From: Singulisphaera sp. GP187
GTDB taxonomy: Bacteria; Planctomycetota; Planctomycetia; Gemmatales; Gemmataceae
Direction of reading: 5' to 3'
NCBI GenBank assembly: GCA_945868575.1
Contig: CAMBMH010000012.1
Location: forward strand, 1-46,527
Length of the DNA: 46,527 nt
Shown here: in pieces, positions 16,949 through 25,957 of the stretch
How the letters are laid out: each line of letters opens with the position of its first letter
How positions within the stretch are numbered: the stretch's first letter is position 1
Program-made: the position numbers and the translations under genes
Notes under the pieces: model-generated
What the model was told of the DNA's origin: nothing
The model's input: the letters and a program-made list of their open reading frames with translations, nothing else
The model's database searches: none

Positions 16949-18211
16949 CTAGGATTGTTTTGCCGCCATATCCGGTTTCGTCCAAAGGGTTTCCGGATCA
17001 AAGTCGCTTTCTTCCAAACCATTGAAAAAGAACCGGTCATAGCGATAGTATTCGACTTCCTGGCCGCGTGAATCGAATGTTTGCACCAAAACCGGATGAC
17101 CCAGGACCGGGTCAAAACCGTAAAGGCGCCGTCCACCTTCAGGAAGGGTGTGTTCCACACCGGGTGCCAATTTGCATTCAACCATTTCCACCTCGCCACC
17201 CAGGTCGGGACGGCGAATTTTGCCTACATATTGAACAGAGCCGAGCTTGCTGTTGCCCTCTTTTTGGTGGGCCAACATGGTCCCCACTGTGGACAACATG
17301 AATCCAAATCCCGCTTCGCGCACACTGTGTCGGCTTGCGCTGCGCACAAGGGGATTGTCGACGGCAAAACTCATCCGCTTGCCTGCGGGCATGAAGGGAA
17401 TGTCCCCAGCCGCCAGACGGGTCTGGATTTTGTCATCAAATTTGCCTTCAACATAGACCACCTCGCGGCCTTTGCCTTCCTGGCCCAACCATTTGAAGTG
17501 AATGCTGTAAGGATTCTTTTTGTACTGGAAGCTCATCAGCTCTTCGGGGTGTTGTTTGCCGGAGACAACTTCACGACGAACCATCCGGCAGGTGAAGCTG
17601 TCGGTTTGTTGAAACCAGGAGTAACCCCGGCGATAAACAGTCAAAATGGGGTCACTTTCGGAAGTGGCGTTGAATGTGGGAAGCGGGGGGTCGGCGGGTG
17701 TAACGGCCACCAACATTCCGCGTGTGGCGTGTTCGATTTCCGCCCGTGAACGAATCGCCTCGGTCCGGTTGGGCTTCACAGTGGCAAGAGCGACGATATC
17801 TCCGGCTGGCTTGATGGTCTGGATCACACCGGAAGGGATCTTGACAGGAAAAAGTGGGGCCTCTGCGGCAGCCTGAATCAGGGGGGGTGCGCTGGGAGAG
17901 TCTGTTTTGGATGAGGCCGGTATAACAGGCTCCGAAGCCGGGATGGCTTGGGCTTCCGGAGTCACGCTCTGTTTGGAAACCGGGGAGGGAGTTTCTTTTG
18001 GGACAACTTCATCGAATTTGGCTTTGGAATTGTTTGATTCAGGTTGAGCAGCCGAACGGGTTGGACCGTTCCTCTCCGCCAACAAAGCGGGAGGCACATC
18101 CAGAATCTGGCAACCTGAGATCAAGGCGATTGCCGCCAAGCCCAAACCGGAGCTCGCAAACATGCTCAAAGAACCCCAAAGGCGACGAAGCCGGTTGCTT
18201 GAAGTTACCAT
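16949..18211 (-). CDS. DUF1571 family lipoprotein
   Basis: About 420 residues. The N-terminus is a lipoprotein signal: hydrophobic GLGLAAIALISGC with lipobox ISGC and lipidated Cys34. A low-complexity Pro/Ser/Ala-rich region follows (about 45-150), then a C-terminal domain (about 190-400) with FTCRMVRREVV, KWLGQEGKGREVVYVEG and YYRYDRFFFN, which I associate with planctomycete DUF1571. Its function is not established; it probably sits on the outer membrane or cell surface. ATG 18211 has AGGGAAAGGG upstream; the frame is open to 18271, but that extension would bury the signal peptide. Confidence 0.75.
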   Translation of the reverse strand: MVTSSNRLRRLWGSLSMFASSGLGLAAIALISGCQILDVPPALLAERNGPTRSAAQPESNNSKAKFDEVVPKETPSPVSKQSVTPEAQAIPASEPVIPASSKTDSPSAPPLIQAAAEAPLFPVKIPSGVIQTIKPAGDIVALATVKPNRTEAIRSRAEIEHATRGMLVAVTPADPPLPTFNATSESDPILTVYRRGYSWFQQTDSFTCRMVRREVVSGKQHPEELMSFQYKKNPYSIHFKWLGQEGKGREVVYVEGKFDDKIQTRLAAGDIPFMPAGKRMSFAVDNPLVRSASRHSVREAGFGFMLSTVGTMLAHQKEGNSKLGSVQYVGKIRRPDLGGEVEMVECKLAPGVEHTLPEGGRRLYGFDPVLGHPVLVQTFDSRGQEVEYYRYDRFFFNGLEESDFDPETLWTKPDMAAKQS

Positions 18212-18478
18212 TTTGGCCCTTTCCCTGTGGCGAACCCTACACCCGAAAAAGGGGGGTCCTTCCAAGGTCAACTCGGGGGGTCATACCCGGGCCAACCGGA
18301 TAAAAGAAAGGCCGACTGGCCCAAACTTTAAGAAGAAATGATGAAGAATGGATTTTGTCGTCAAGTTTTTCATCTGGACTTGATTCCCATTTGGCCTGTT
18401 TGCCCCACTTTTTTGTAGAGACTGGGTGATAAAATTCAATTATATTATGCCAACCAAATTACTGCACAAGCTATAGAA

Positions 18479-19351
18479 TTACACCTTAACAATCACGAAG
18501 AAAAATCCCTCTGTGTTAGTGTTTCCCACTTGTTTTGTTTTTTTGTCCCAGCGCCCCACGGACGACGGTTTATCATCCGAGGAGACATAAATTGGGTAAT
18601 TGCCAAAATTTGTCGAAATGAATTGATCGGACAAAAGTACAGGATGAACCCGCCCCCAAAATCGGTGGAACAGTTTTGGAATATGGTTTTTGAAAGGCAA
18701 ACTGCCATTTGGGGTGTGGCCGACCACCAATCCCCCAACCTTGACCATCGCCAACATTTTTTGAATCGATTCCAGAGGATTAGGCACATGTTCCAAAACG
18801 TGGCAAGAGTACACCATGTCATACTCCCCATTCATTTCCGGATATTTTGTGGAAATTTCTACTCCTAATTTTTTTCCAAATGCGGCTCGGGGCCTCGAAA
18901 GTTCAAATGCATCCGTATCAAAACCCGCTTTTTTAAACTGATAGGTTGCGTAGCCCCAGTTAGCCCCAAAATCGAGAAGCTTGTCTCCAGGTTTCAGTCC
19001 CAAGGATTTAAAAATATCAATATGGTAGGAGAAGTCTTTTGGACTTCCCTTAAAATTTGTTGCCAAAAAGCCTTCCAAAACTTGATCCGTAGGAAGCTCC
19101 GTGGTAATCCCCGGCTCATCATAACCCTCTTGATAAAAATTGGCCATCACCAAGGCGGATTCTGAAGGATATCGGTGCAGAATATGACAATTTGAACATT
19201 CAATCAGCGAATGGAACAGTTTCCTGTCAATCACTTTTCCCTTTTTTGAACCGCAACAGGGACAAGCAGAGGATTGGTTGATCCGACGATAGGCACCGCT
19301 TAGTAGGTAGTCGATGAAATCTAGATTAAAAATTTTCTTCATGTAGCTCAT
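18479..19351 (-). CDS. class I SAM-dependent methyltransferase with N-terminal zinc-ribbon
   Basis: 290 residues. Cysteines 30, 32, 33, 52 and 55 (CPCCGS and ECSNC) form a putative zinc-binding segment. The methyltransferase core follows: motif I D127-F-G-A-N-W-G133, motif around YDMVYSCHVLEHVPNP (the usual D-x-V/I post-I region and the HVLEH of Methyltransf_23/11 types) and GGLVVGHTPN. Such zinc-ribbon methyltransferases often modify sugars or polysaccharide precursors; the substrate is unknown. Base composition is markedly AT-rich compared with its neighbours (22/60 G+C in line 18481), suggesting recent transfer. Met1 and Met4 are both possible starts. Confidence 0.82.
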   Translation of the reverse strand: MSYMKKIFNLDFIDYLLSGAYRRINQSSACPCCGSKKGKVIDRKLFHSLIECSNCHILHRYPSESALVMANFYQEGYDEPGITTELPTDQVLEGFLATNFKGSPKDFSYHIDIFKSLGLKPGDKLLDFGANWGYATYQFKKAGFDTDAFELSRPRAAFGKKLGVEISTKYPEMNGEYDMVYSCHVLEHVPNPLESIQKMLAMVKVGGLVVGHTPNGSLPFKNHIPKLFHRFWGRVHPVLLSDQFISTNFGNYPIYVSSDDKPSSVGRWDKKTKQVGNTNTEGFFFVIVKV

Positions 19352-19394
19352 AATAAAAACCTGAATAAACTATTTATAATAAATTTGTAAATTA

Positions 19395-19418
19395 CGACAA
19401 GGCCGAAAGGCCTTGTCG
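19395..19418 (-). terminator. probable terminator of the alpha/beta hydrolase gene
   Basis: A perfect ten-base stem CGACAAGGCC/GGCCTTGTCG with a four-base loop (GAAA on the plus strand) lies 25 bases past the hydrolase stop on the minus strand. Only a short T-containing stretch follows on that strand, so termination strength is uncertain. Confidence 0.5.
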
Positions 19419-19442
19419 GCTAATTCTGTTATTGTACACAAT

Positions 19443-20396
19443 TTACTTCACTTCGGGCTTTCCAAGGTGCTCTTCCCACCAATCGGCGAAGAGTTCAGCA
19501 TCCTTGGGCATATCCTTCCAGCCGTGGCCGGCTCCCTTGCGAAGGTCCAGCTTCGCTGGGCGGTTCGCCTTGTTCATGGCGGCCACAAACCGTTCGGCTT
19601 GTTCCAGGGGCACAAGCAGGTCCTGGTCACCATGAAGTAACAGCGACGGGGCCGCATCTTTGGTGATGTTGTGAATGGGGGAAATCTCCTTGCCGATCTT
19701 TTCCAGCTTCTTCGCATCCGTCACATCGTGGAATTCCTTGACACCTTCCTTGAACTCCACAAACCGAAAGGGAGCCGTGATTCCGGGAATGGCGGATTTG
19801 CCTCGACCAAGTTGCATGACACCCGGCCGACCCCATTCGAGGAAATCGGTTGGCGGAAAGAAACAAGCTACCGCCTGAACCCCGCTGGGTTGGCGAAGGA
19901 CCGGATCTCCGCTTTTGGGATCGCCAGGTTTGTGCTGCATCCCCATCATCAGGGAAAGATGCCCACCAGCCGAGCCACCCGTAATTGCAAGCTTGTCAGG
20001 ATCAACATTCCATTCTTTGGCTTTGGAGCGGATAAACCGTGTTGCCAGGTGCAGGTCCTCGATCGCTTCGGGAATGGTGAAGCGGGGTTGGCTTCCATGG
20101 ACCACAGCCAAACAGGTATAACCTCGTTTGCAAAGCAGGTCGGCCACAGGCGCAAACCCATTCACTCCATCATGAGAAGAGAACCAGCCGCCCGAGACCA
20201 CAATGATCGCGGCCCGGCCATTCGATTTCCCGGTTGGGGTAAATTTGTCGAGGGTCAGGGCGGTGCCATGTTTGCGCCCGTAGATGATGTCCTCCTGACG
20301 GGTGTAGGAGGGAGATTGGGCCAAAAGGGTGGAGGAAAAGCTTGGTGCCAAAAGGGCCCAAAGCGCAACGAACATTGTCCCGGAAAGGGGTTTCAT
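19443..20396 (-). CDS. secreted alpha/beta hydrolase (acetyl-esterase/BD-FAE-like)
   Basis: About 317 residues. A signal peptide (ending near TLLAQ) is followed by an alpha/beta-hydrolase domain: the oxyanion region is VVSGGWFSS, the nucleophile elbow GGSAGGH holds a Ser near 142, the acid is in HGDQDLLVP and the histidine in GAGHGWKD. The GxSAGG elbow and DQD acid are typical of carbohydrate acetyl/feruloyl esterases and lipase-like hydrolases common in planctomycetes. The ATG at 20396 gives a clean signal peptide; the frame runs back to 20459 with a proline-rich leader that I reject. The likely role is removing ester groups from polymers outside the cytoplasm. Confidence 0.85.
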   Translation of the reverse strand: MKPLSGTMFVALWALLAPSFSSTLLAQSPSYTRQEDIIYGRKHGTALTLDKFTPTGKSNGRAAIIVVSGGWFSSHDGVNGFAPVADLLCKRGYTCLAVVHGSQPRFTIPEAIEDLHLATRFIRSKAKEWNVDPDKLAITGGSAGGHLSLMMGMQHKPGDPKSGDPVLRQPSGVQAVACFFPPTDFLEWGRPGVMQLGRGKSAIPGITAPFRFVEFKEGVKEFHDVTDAKKLEKIGKEISPIHNITKDAAPSLLLHGDQDLLVPLEQAERFVAAMNKANRPAKLDLRKGAGHGWKDMPKDAELFADWWEEHLGKPEVK

Positions 20397-20549
20397 GGTG
20401 GGGGGTTCCAGTGGAGGTTGGGGATTCGGCTGATTTAGGACCTTGCCCTGTTTTGCCAAATCCCGCGTTGGGTAAAATTCCGCCTACCAGGAAATCCTGC
20501 GTTTCAACTGCAGGAAACCGCAGTTTGGTGCACTTCCTAAGAAATCAAC

Positions 20550-21410
20550 ATGGAGCCCAAACCTCTTGAACTTCCCCGGAAAGGGGAATTTGAATTTCTC
20601 GATCGGGAAAGGCTCGCCCTCCCCAATGGGAAGCTACGTTACCGGGGACGCATTGAAAACTCCCCTGGAATGGCGCCCGAGGTCCTTGGATTGGCCCCTT
20701 GGGAGGTTTCCTCCCGGCGAATCGCCGCCAGCGCTTCCGCGCGCATGGGAACACTAATCGCTTTGGAGAGTCCCCGAGAAACGGGAGCCTTCCCCCAATT
20801 GCTTCTCGACCAGCGAACCTCCCTCGATTTTGGCTCGACAACCCAAACCATTTCCGAACGGATCGCCACGCTTGGCCTTTGTCTGGCCAGGGTATTGGTG
20901 ACGAAGGGACCAGGGTGCCAGGTCCGGTCCGCAAATGAATCGGGATTTTCCCACCCCGTTTTCCTCCGGTCTCTATCCGATTGGTACCATCTTTATGAGA
21001 CATTGAAAACCCGCGAACTTCAACATTCGCATTTTACAACATATGAAGGGATAAAACCTGGTTTGGGCCAATGTGTCGCACTTTTTTCCGACAACAAAGA
21101 CCCCCAAAGCCCTATTTCTCAATGGCTTGGCTCGGGAATTCCACCCTTGGGGCTTTTGCGGATTTATGACCCATGGGAGGAGAATCCGCCCCGTTGTGGA
21201 AACATCCGCCTGATGGATAGTCTTGGACACATTTATGCCGAAAATTGGTCCGATTTCCGATTCAGGGCCGAACAAAAACGCAATTGGCAAGTTCGAGAGG
21301 AGGCCTGGATAAACATCCCCCAATCCCTTCTGGAAAAGCTTGGTCATCGCACCGATGCACCATGGCGCGATGCGCTTAAGCCTTGGCTGAAAGGGCAATC
21401 CAACCCATGA
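20550..21410 (+). CDS. conserved-looking hypothetical protein, possibly DUF58-like
   Basis: 286 residues, no signal peptide, no membrane helix. I do not recognise the family firmly. The middle part (about 90-130: LDFGSTTQTISERIATLG followed by ARVLVTKGPGCQV) resembles DUF58 proteins, where an acidic motif leads into a helix and the von-Willebrand-like strand, but the diagnostic GD..R.IDW motif is not present, so this is a weak guess. Its stop overlaps the start of the next gene (ATGA), so the two are translationally coupled. Coding reality is supported by the coupled start and by a composition matching its neighbours. DUF58 proteins usually accompany MoxR ATPases, which are absent here. Confidence 0.6.
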   Translation: MEPKPLELPRKGEFEFLDRERLALPNGKLRYRGRIENSPGMAPEVLGLAPWEVSSRRIAASASARMGTLIALESPRETGAFPQLLLDQRTSLDFGSTTQTISERIATLGLCLARVLVTKGPGCQVRSANESGFSHPVFLRSLSDWYHLYETLKTRELQHSHFTTYEGIKPGLGQCVALFSDNKDPQSPISQWLGSGIPPLGLLRIYDPWEENPPRCGNIRLMDSLGHIYAENWSDFRFRAEQKRNWQVREEAWINIPQSLLEKLGHRTDAPWRDALKPWLKGQSNP

Positions 21411-22111
21411 GCCAAAATCTGGATTTTCCCATCTGGACCCATTCAGGCGAAAGTGGTCCCCTACATCACAATATCACGATCCAGCCCAAATCGGCGATTC
21501 CCGGGTCCACATGGAATGTCCAGGGAAAGGTGGATGCTCCTTTTGGGTGGATCCTGAGAAAAGCATCGCTCGCAAACAATCCGTCCACTTCCAATTTGAC
21601 CCCTGAAGGGCTTTCCATTGCATCAAAAGGCAGTCCATGGACTTTCCAGATGGAATATCAAGGCGATATGCCCCCATTTGGTCCTGGTCCCCAATTGGAA
21701 ACACTTTGGGAAACACCCGATGGACCTGTTTCGATCCTGATTGATTCTGGCCTGACTTTGACTGGCACGCTGGAAACATCCAAATTGCTTCAACACCCAA
21801 AACCATTTCCCCTCGCCGCACCGGTTTTGGTGGCACTTGTGCTGGTTTTGGTGGGGACGGTAATTTGGATCAGAATGCGTCCCAAATTCCGGATGAGGCG
21901 CTGGGCACACAGGACCTGGGCGAAACAACCAAAGCGGGATTCTTCCTGGGCCGTTTGGGAGACATGGCTCAATAACGCGGCACATTCCGCACGCACAAGT
22001 TTGCCCGATGTCGCCAGGGGCCGGAAATGGATTTCGATCCTGGATGATGCCAGGTTTGGTCCCCCGTTCAATGAAGCCTGGAAACAGCTTGTGGAGGGGC
22101 TACCCGAATAG
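21407..22111 (+). CDS. hypothetical single-pass membrane protein
   Basis: 234 residues, coupled by ATGA to the gene before it. There is no N-terminal signal sequence; a strong membrane helix spans about residues 130-152 (PLAAPVLVALVLVLVGTVIW) and is followed by a basic RMRPKFRMRRW segment, placing the C-terminus in the cytoplasm. The last 60 residues (WETWLNNAA..., KWISILDDARFGPPF) loosely resemble the tail of DUF4381/BatD-type proteins that occur with DUF58 proteins; this is an impression only. It and its partner probably form one small complex at the membrane. The stop is only 16 bases from the stop of the converging next gene. Confidence 0.6.
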   Translation: MSQNLDFPIWTHSGESGPLHHNITIQPKSAIPGSTWNVQGKVDAPFGWILRKASLANNPSTSNLTPEGLSIASKGSPWTFQMEYQGDMPPFGPGPQLETLWETPDGPVSILIDSGLTLTGTLETSKLLQHPKPFPLAAPVLVALVLVLVGTVIWIRMRPKFRMRRWAHRTWAKQPKRDSSWAVWETWLNNAAHSARTSLPDVARGRKWISILDDARFGPPFNEAWKQLVEGLPE

Positions 22112-22134
22112 GGAAATATGGATTTTTCTATTTT
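22107..22134 (+). terminator. possible weak terminator
   Basis: AATAGGGAAA and TTTTTCTATT (22107-22116 and 22123-22132) can form a ten-base stem with two G-U pairs, followed by TT. It spans the stop codons of two converging genes. Confidence 0.3.
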
Positions 22135-24167
22135 AATTGGCGTTCATAAGTGAAACTCAGGGTGGTTTCGCCCAGTGTGATGTCCCTGATCGCGTTTAGG
22201 AGTTCGTTGCGGGTGACTTTTGCCTGGGAAAATCGGGCCTCGGCGGAAAGCGCGTAAAGGGTCAGATGGTATACCTTAGGCCCCGGCCCTTTCGATTTCA
22301 TGGGGTCATAGGTCGTCTGGTTTTTATCGTTGTAGCCTGGTTTGCCTACTCCCCGAACATTTTTGGGAAGGCTATTGGCAGATGAAGGAATGTTGTAAAG
22401 AACCCAATACGATTTCTCCGGTCCGCCCGGCCCGGGTAAATGCCATAAGGTTAGAGCAAAATGTTTGGTCCCTTCCGGGGCACCCGTCCATGCCAAAGGC
22501 GGAGACACACCCGTCCCATCACCAGTAAATTCTACAGGATATGCGCCGCCCTCTTGAAATGCCGGGCTGTTCAGGATGAAATCGGCTGGCTTGCGGATGA
22601 CCTCTTTGGGTTCCCGGAATGTTGGTGAAGAATTCCCTTTGGCCAAATCGTCGGGATCAGAACTTTTCTTGTAGTCCTTTCCCTCTGGCTTTTTTTTGCC
22701 ATCTTTGCCATCCTTTTTTTTGTTGGTTTTGCCTTTGTCATCGGGTCGTTCCCTGCGACGGTAGGTTTCGCTGGTTTCCTTTCCCGAGGCTTCAAGATAG
22801 TTGAAGGTGTAGGATCCATCCTTATTGATGGTGTATTTGACCGAATTTTCCAATCCGCGAAGTTGATATTTAACTGTGTAGGTTTTCCGCGCCTCATCCC
22901 GAATGAAATCTGTGATGATTGCCCCACGAAGAGGCGCTCCAGATGGGCGAATCGGGCTGTCCGAAGGCTGGGGCTCAATCCGGTCTCCACGAACAAACAC
23001 CTCACCTCGCATCCCTCCATTGATATAGGGATAGGTTTTGGTGGAATAATAGCGGTAACCATCCTCCTCCATGCGTCCGTTGAAATCATCCAGGTCCCGG
23101 GGTTCATTTCCCTTGCCATCCTTATATCCATAAAGCGGAAAGCCATCGAGGGCGTAGGCGATCGGATTTCCTTTGCCTACAACCTTTTCCAGATGGACAG
23201 GCGCCGCGTGATAATGGTAATCGTCGCCCCTTCCACAATGCCCACCATAATCATCCAATTCCCCTGCCAGATAGGCATCAACACCCCGATTATTCAGGGC
23301 GTTGAATATGGGAACCCCATTCACTGCAAGGGCAATAGCACCACTATAAAGTGCTTTTTTGGCGGAAATGGGATTCTCCGCTAGCTTGGGTTTTAGCGGA
23401 ATTCTCCAGGAATTGGACTTTGTGTAGGGCTGAGGGACCGGAACCTGCTGCTGCCAGGCCTTGATGCCAACCATCATCGGGTGATCGGGAAAACCATCAG
23501 AACCGACATATAAAAAATCTTCGGTGGATCTTAGTTGAAGTTTATTTTTAAACGGTTCGAAATGTTTTTGGGCCAAAGGAATCTGACTTCCCTGAATCAT
23601 TTCCTCCACTTCCCAATCGACCCACTCTTCCGGGGGAAGCGGCCTGGATCCAAATATCTCGGTTGCCATCCAGCCCAGGCAACCGATAAATAAGAGGCCA
23701 ACGGCAAGTGAAATTACCCTTGTTGCTTTTCCTTTGAGTAACATTCGACCGAGTTGGGACAACCCAACCATTCCAAAAATGCAAAGAACCAAAACCATCA
23801 CCCCATTGCCTGCCTCATTCTCAAAAAATTTTTCTTTTGGCGAAAGGTATTGATTCATCCGATAGATTGAATCCTGCCTGGCCTTTACCCAATCCCTGTC
23901 CGCCGAACTTAATTTTTCCAAGGCGATCCAAACCAACGAGCCATCTGTCTTGCGGAGTTGCACATTTCCGTCACGGGCTATTACGAACCCACCCTCCAAC
24001 TCAAAAAGCCCATCCGCATCCTTCCAAATCCGGATTTCGTTGGGGCCATTTTTTGGGGCCCCATGCCCAGTATGTCCTGGATGGGAAAATATAAAACCTA
24101 CCCATACTACAAGGATCAAAATAGAGGTAATATGTGCAAAAATACTTTTACCGGATATTTGGTTCAT
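22128..24167 (-). CDS. membrane protein with SHD1-like, YHYH and PEBP (YbhB/YbcL) domains
   Basis: About 679 residues. Order of parts: membrane helix 9-27; an SHD1-like domain 44-96 (planctomycete-type W-x-D-x-x-G...F..., then LEKLSSADRDWV); helices near 121-139 and 150-172; a YHYH domain with GGHCGRGDDYHYHAAP near 308-323 and ALDGFPLYGYKDG; a highly charged Lys/Asp linker near 510-560; and a C-terminal phosphatidylethanolamine-binding-protein-like domain (SPPLAWTGAPEGTKHFAL, SYWVLYNIP). Function is unknown; YHYH domains are often found with PEBP domains in exported proteins. I start at 24167 because the frame upstream (to 24320) overlaps the end of the PQQ-like gene; there is no good Shine-Dalgarno. 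It lies 58 bases after that gene on the same strand and may be co-transcribed. Confidence 0.75.
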   Translation of the reverse strand: MNQISGKSIFAHITSILILVVWVGFIFSHPGHTGHGAPKNGPNEIRIWKDADGLFELEGGFVIARDGNVQLRKTDGSLVWIALEKLSSADRDWVKARQDSIYRMNQYLSPKEKFFENEAGNGVMVLVLCIFGMVGLSQLGRMLLKGKATRVISLAVGLLFIGCLGWMATEIFGSRPLPPEEWVDWEVEEMIQGSQIPLAQKHFEPFKNKLQLRSTEDFLYVGSDGFPDHPMMVGIKAWQQQVPVPQPYTKSNSWRIPLKPKLAENPISAKKALYSGAIALAVNGVPIFNALNNRGVDAYLAGELDDYGGHCGRGDDYHYHAAPVHLEKVVGKGNPIAYALDGFPLYGYKDGKGNEPRDLDDFNGRMEEDGYRYYSTKTYPYINGGMRGEVFVRGDRIEPQPSDSPIRPSGAPLRGAIITDFIRDEARKTYTVKYQLRGLENSVKYTINKDGSYTFNYLEASGKETSETYRRRERPDDKGKTNKKKDGKDGKKKPEGKDYKKSSDPDDLAKGNSSPTFREPKEVIRKPADFILNSPAFQEGGAYPVEFTGDGTGVSPPLAWTGAPEGTKHFALTLWHLPGPGGPEKSYWVLYNIPSSANSLPKNVRGVGKPGYNDKNQTTYDPMKSKGPGPKVYHLTLYALSAEARFSQAKVTRNELLNAIRDITLGETTLSFTYERQLK

Positions 24168-24225
24168 AATTTTGCTTTCGAATTTAGGCTTAGTTGGGTG
24201 ATCCCATTGTGGCAAAACAAATTGC

Positions 24226-25644
24226 CTACTTCGCGCCAACGCAATAAATTGCTTTGTTGGAGCGAAGAAAAAGCTTGTTGTCGCTGATGGCAAGACTCGG
24301 GTTGAAATCGGTCTCATCACCTTCGATTTTGTTCAGGCCAACCTTGGTAAAAGTTTCCGACGCCTTCCATACAAACACGCCACCCTGGCGGGTCACACTA
24401 TAAAGATTGTCTCCGGCAAGAACTGTGGAACCGTAGACCGGCCTTGATGCGCTCTCCCCGCCTCCCAGGCCGATCCGTTCCTGATAAAGAACCTTTCCTG
24501 TTGCCGTTTCAGCACAGGTGGCCAATCCCCTGTCGTTGACCCAGTAAATATGTTTCCCTTTCACCACACCGGAGGGAACATAGGAAGATTTGTTCCCTGT
24601 CCAAACAATTCCCGAGGATGTGACATCGCCTGAACCGCCGGTTTTCACCGCGACGGAGGCTGTGTTCGGATACCCGCCAAACGCGATCGCCAAATCTTCG
24701 GTGGTACAAACGCTGGGCGAAACATTCCCGGTCAGACGCGTGGAGGCAAACCACTTCAATCCGCCAGTTAACGGATTGAGGCCCCAAATCTCTCCCGGCA
24801 AAGCCAGGACCAACTCGGGCTTTTTGCCTGCAACCTCATGAATCACTGGGGTACTGTAGCATAGTTCCAGATTACGCCCTTCCGCCTTCCAGACCTGCTT
24901 GCCTGTTTTCTTGTCGAGGGCAATGACCGCCCGCGATTCTTCCGAGGCGTTGATAATGACCAGGTCGCCAAAAACGATGGGGCTGGCTGCGGAACCCCAG
25001 CGCCTGTTACCCGAACTTGTTCCAACGCTTGTGTTCCAAAGGGGTTTGCCCGCCATGTCATAGGCATGAACTCCGGATTTGCCGAAAAAGCAATAAACGG
25101 CAGTGCCATCTGTCACGGGGGTGGAACTTGCATATCCATGTTCGGTGATATAGCCACTATAACGATCTTCAGGAGCGCTGGAAGAAACCGTTGACTCCCA
25201 AAGGACCTTGCCTGAATCCCTGGCCAGGCATAGGAGATGCCGTTTGAGATCGTTGAGATTCCCCTCGGATCCATCTCCATACCCCGAATAGCAGGTCACA
25301 AACACCTTGTCTTCAACAACAATCGGGCTGGATGCGCCTGGCCCGGGAAGTTTGGCTGACCAGAGAAGGCTTTCGGTCGCCGACCATTTTGTGGGTGTGT
25401 TGGTCGATTCCGAGACGCCATTACCCCGGGATCCCCTAAACGAGGTCCAGGATTCTGGTTTGGAACCAGCGTTTTTTTCGATTTCCTTGGGCACAATGGC
25501 GGAAACCGGTGCGGAGAATTCAGCCGCAACCGTTGTTCGCTCAAGAATGGGTCGGCCGGGCGGACGCAACATCCACCAACCTAGTCCAATGACAAAGGCA
25601 ATCCCCACAACGAACTTTCCGTATCGGAATAACGCTTTCGCCAT
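24226..25644 (-). CDS. PQQ-like beta-propeller repeat protein (membrane-anchored)
   Basis: 472 residues. One N-terminal membrane helix (about 11-26) precedes WTSFRGSRGNGV, the W..FRG..G.G entry seen in planctomycete propeller proteins. After this come repeated blades of the type ...G.V.A.D..TGK.LW...: CLARDSGKVLWE, ALDKKTGKQVWKAEG, CAETATGKVLYQE. These look like quinoprotein dehydrogenase-type propellers, but no catalytic quinone- or calcium-binding set can be confirmed, so a binding or scaffolding role is as likely. It is a paralogue of the gene at 45094. The YHYH/PEBP gene lies directly downstream. Confidence 0.85.
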   Translation of the reverse strand: MAKALFRYGKFVVGIAFVIGLGWWMLRPPGRPILERTTVAAEFSAPVSAIVPKEIEKNAGSKPESWTSFRGSRGNGVSESTNTPTKWSATESLLWSAKLPGPGASSPIVVEDKVFVTCYSGYGDGSEGNLNDLKRHLLCLARDSGKVLWESTVSSSAPEDRYSGYITEHGYASSTPVTDGTAVYCFFGKSGVHAYDMAGKPLWNTSVGTSSGNRRWGSAASPIVFGDLVIINASEESRAVIALDKKTGKQVWKAEGRNLELCYSTPVIHEVAGKKPELVLALPGEIWGLNPLTGGLKWFASTRLTGNVSPSVCTTEDLAIAFGGYPNTASVAVKTGGSGDVTSSGIVWTGNKSSYVPSGVVKGKHIYWVNDRGLATCAETATGKVLYQERIGLGGGESASRPVYGSTVLAGDNLYSVTRQGGVFVWKASETFTKVGLNKIEGDETDFNPSLAISDNKLFLRSNKAIYCVGAK

Positions 25645-25957
25645 GATTCGCCCCCAGTTTCAATTTCGATATTGCACAAATTTATTGTAAGGGATTCCTG
25701 TTTTCCAAGGAACAGAACAAACTGAACAGTTGATGAAGGGAAAAAATCAGGCGAAAGAATCTGGTCCCCTTTTGGCGACGCACGCATGGTGGGTGGGAGC
25801 GATTGGGGGAATGATTGGTGTAAGGTTTGTGTTCCGTTGGATTCCCCAGGGGGTCATAACATGGAATATTATCCTTCTGCGCTCAGAATCCCATTGTGCG
25901 GCCCGGATAAACAATGAACACCTCAGGGTGAAACTGCTTCCAAAACCGAGGGTGAAA

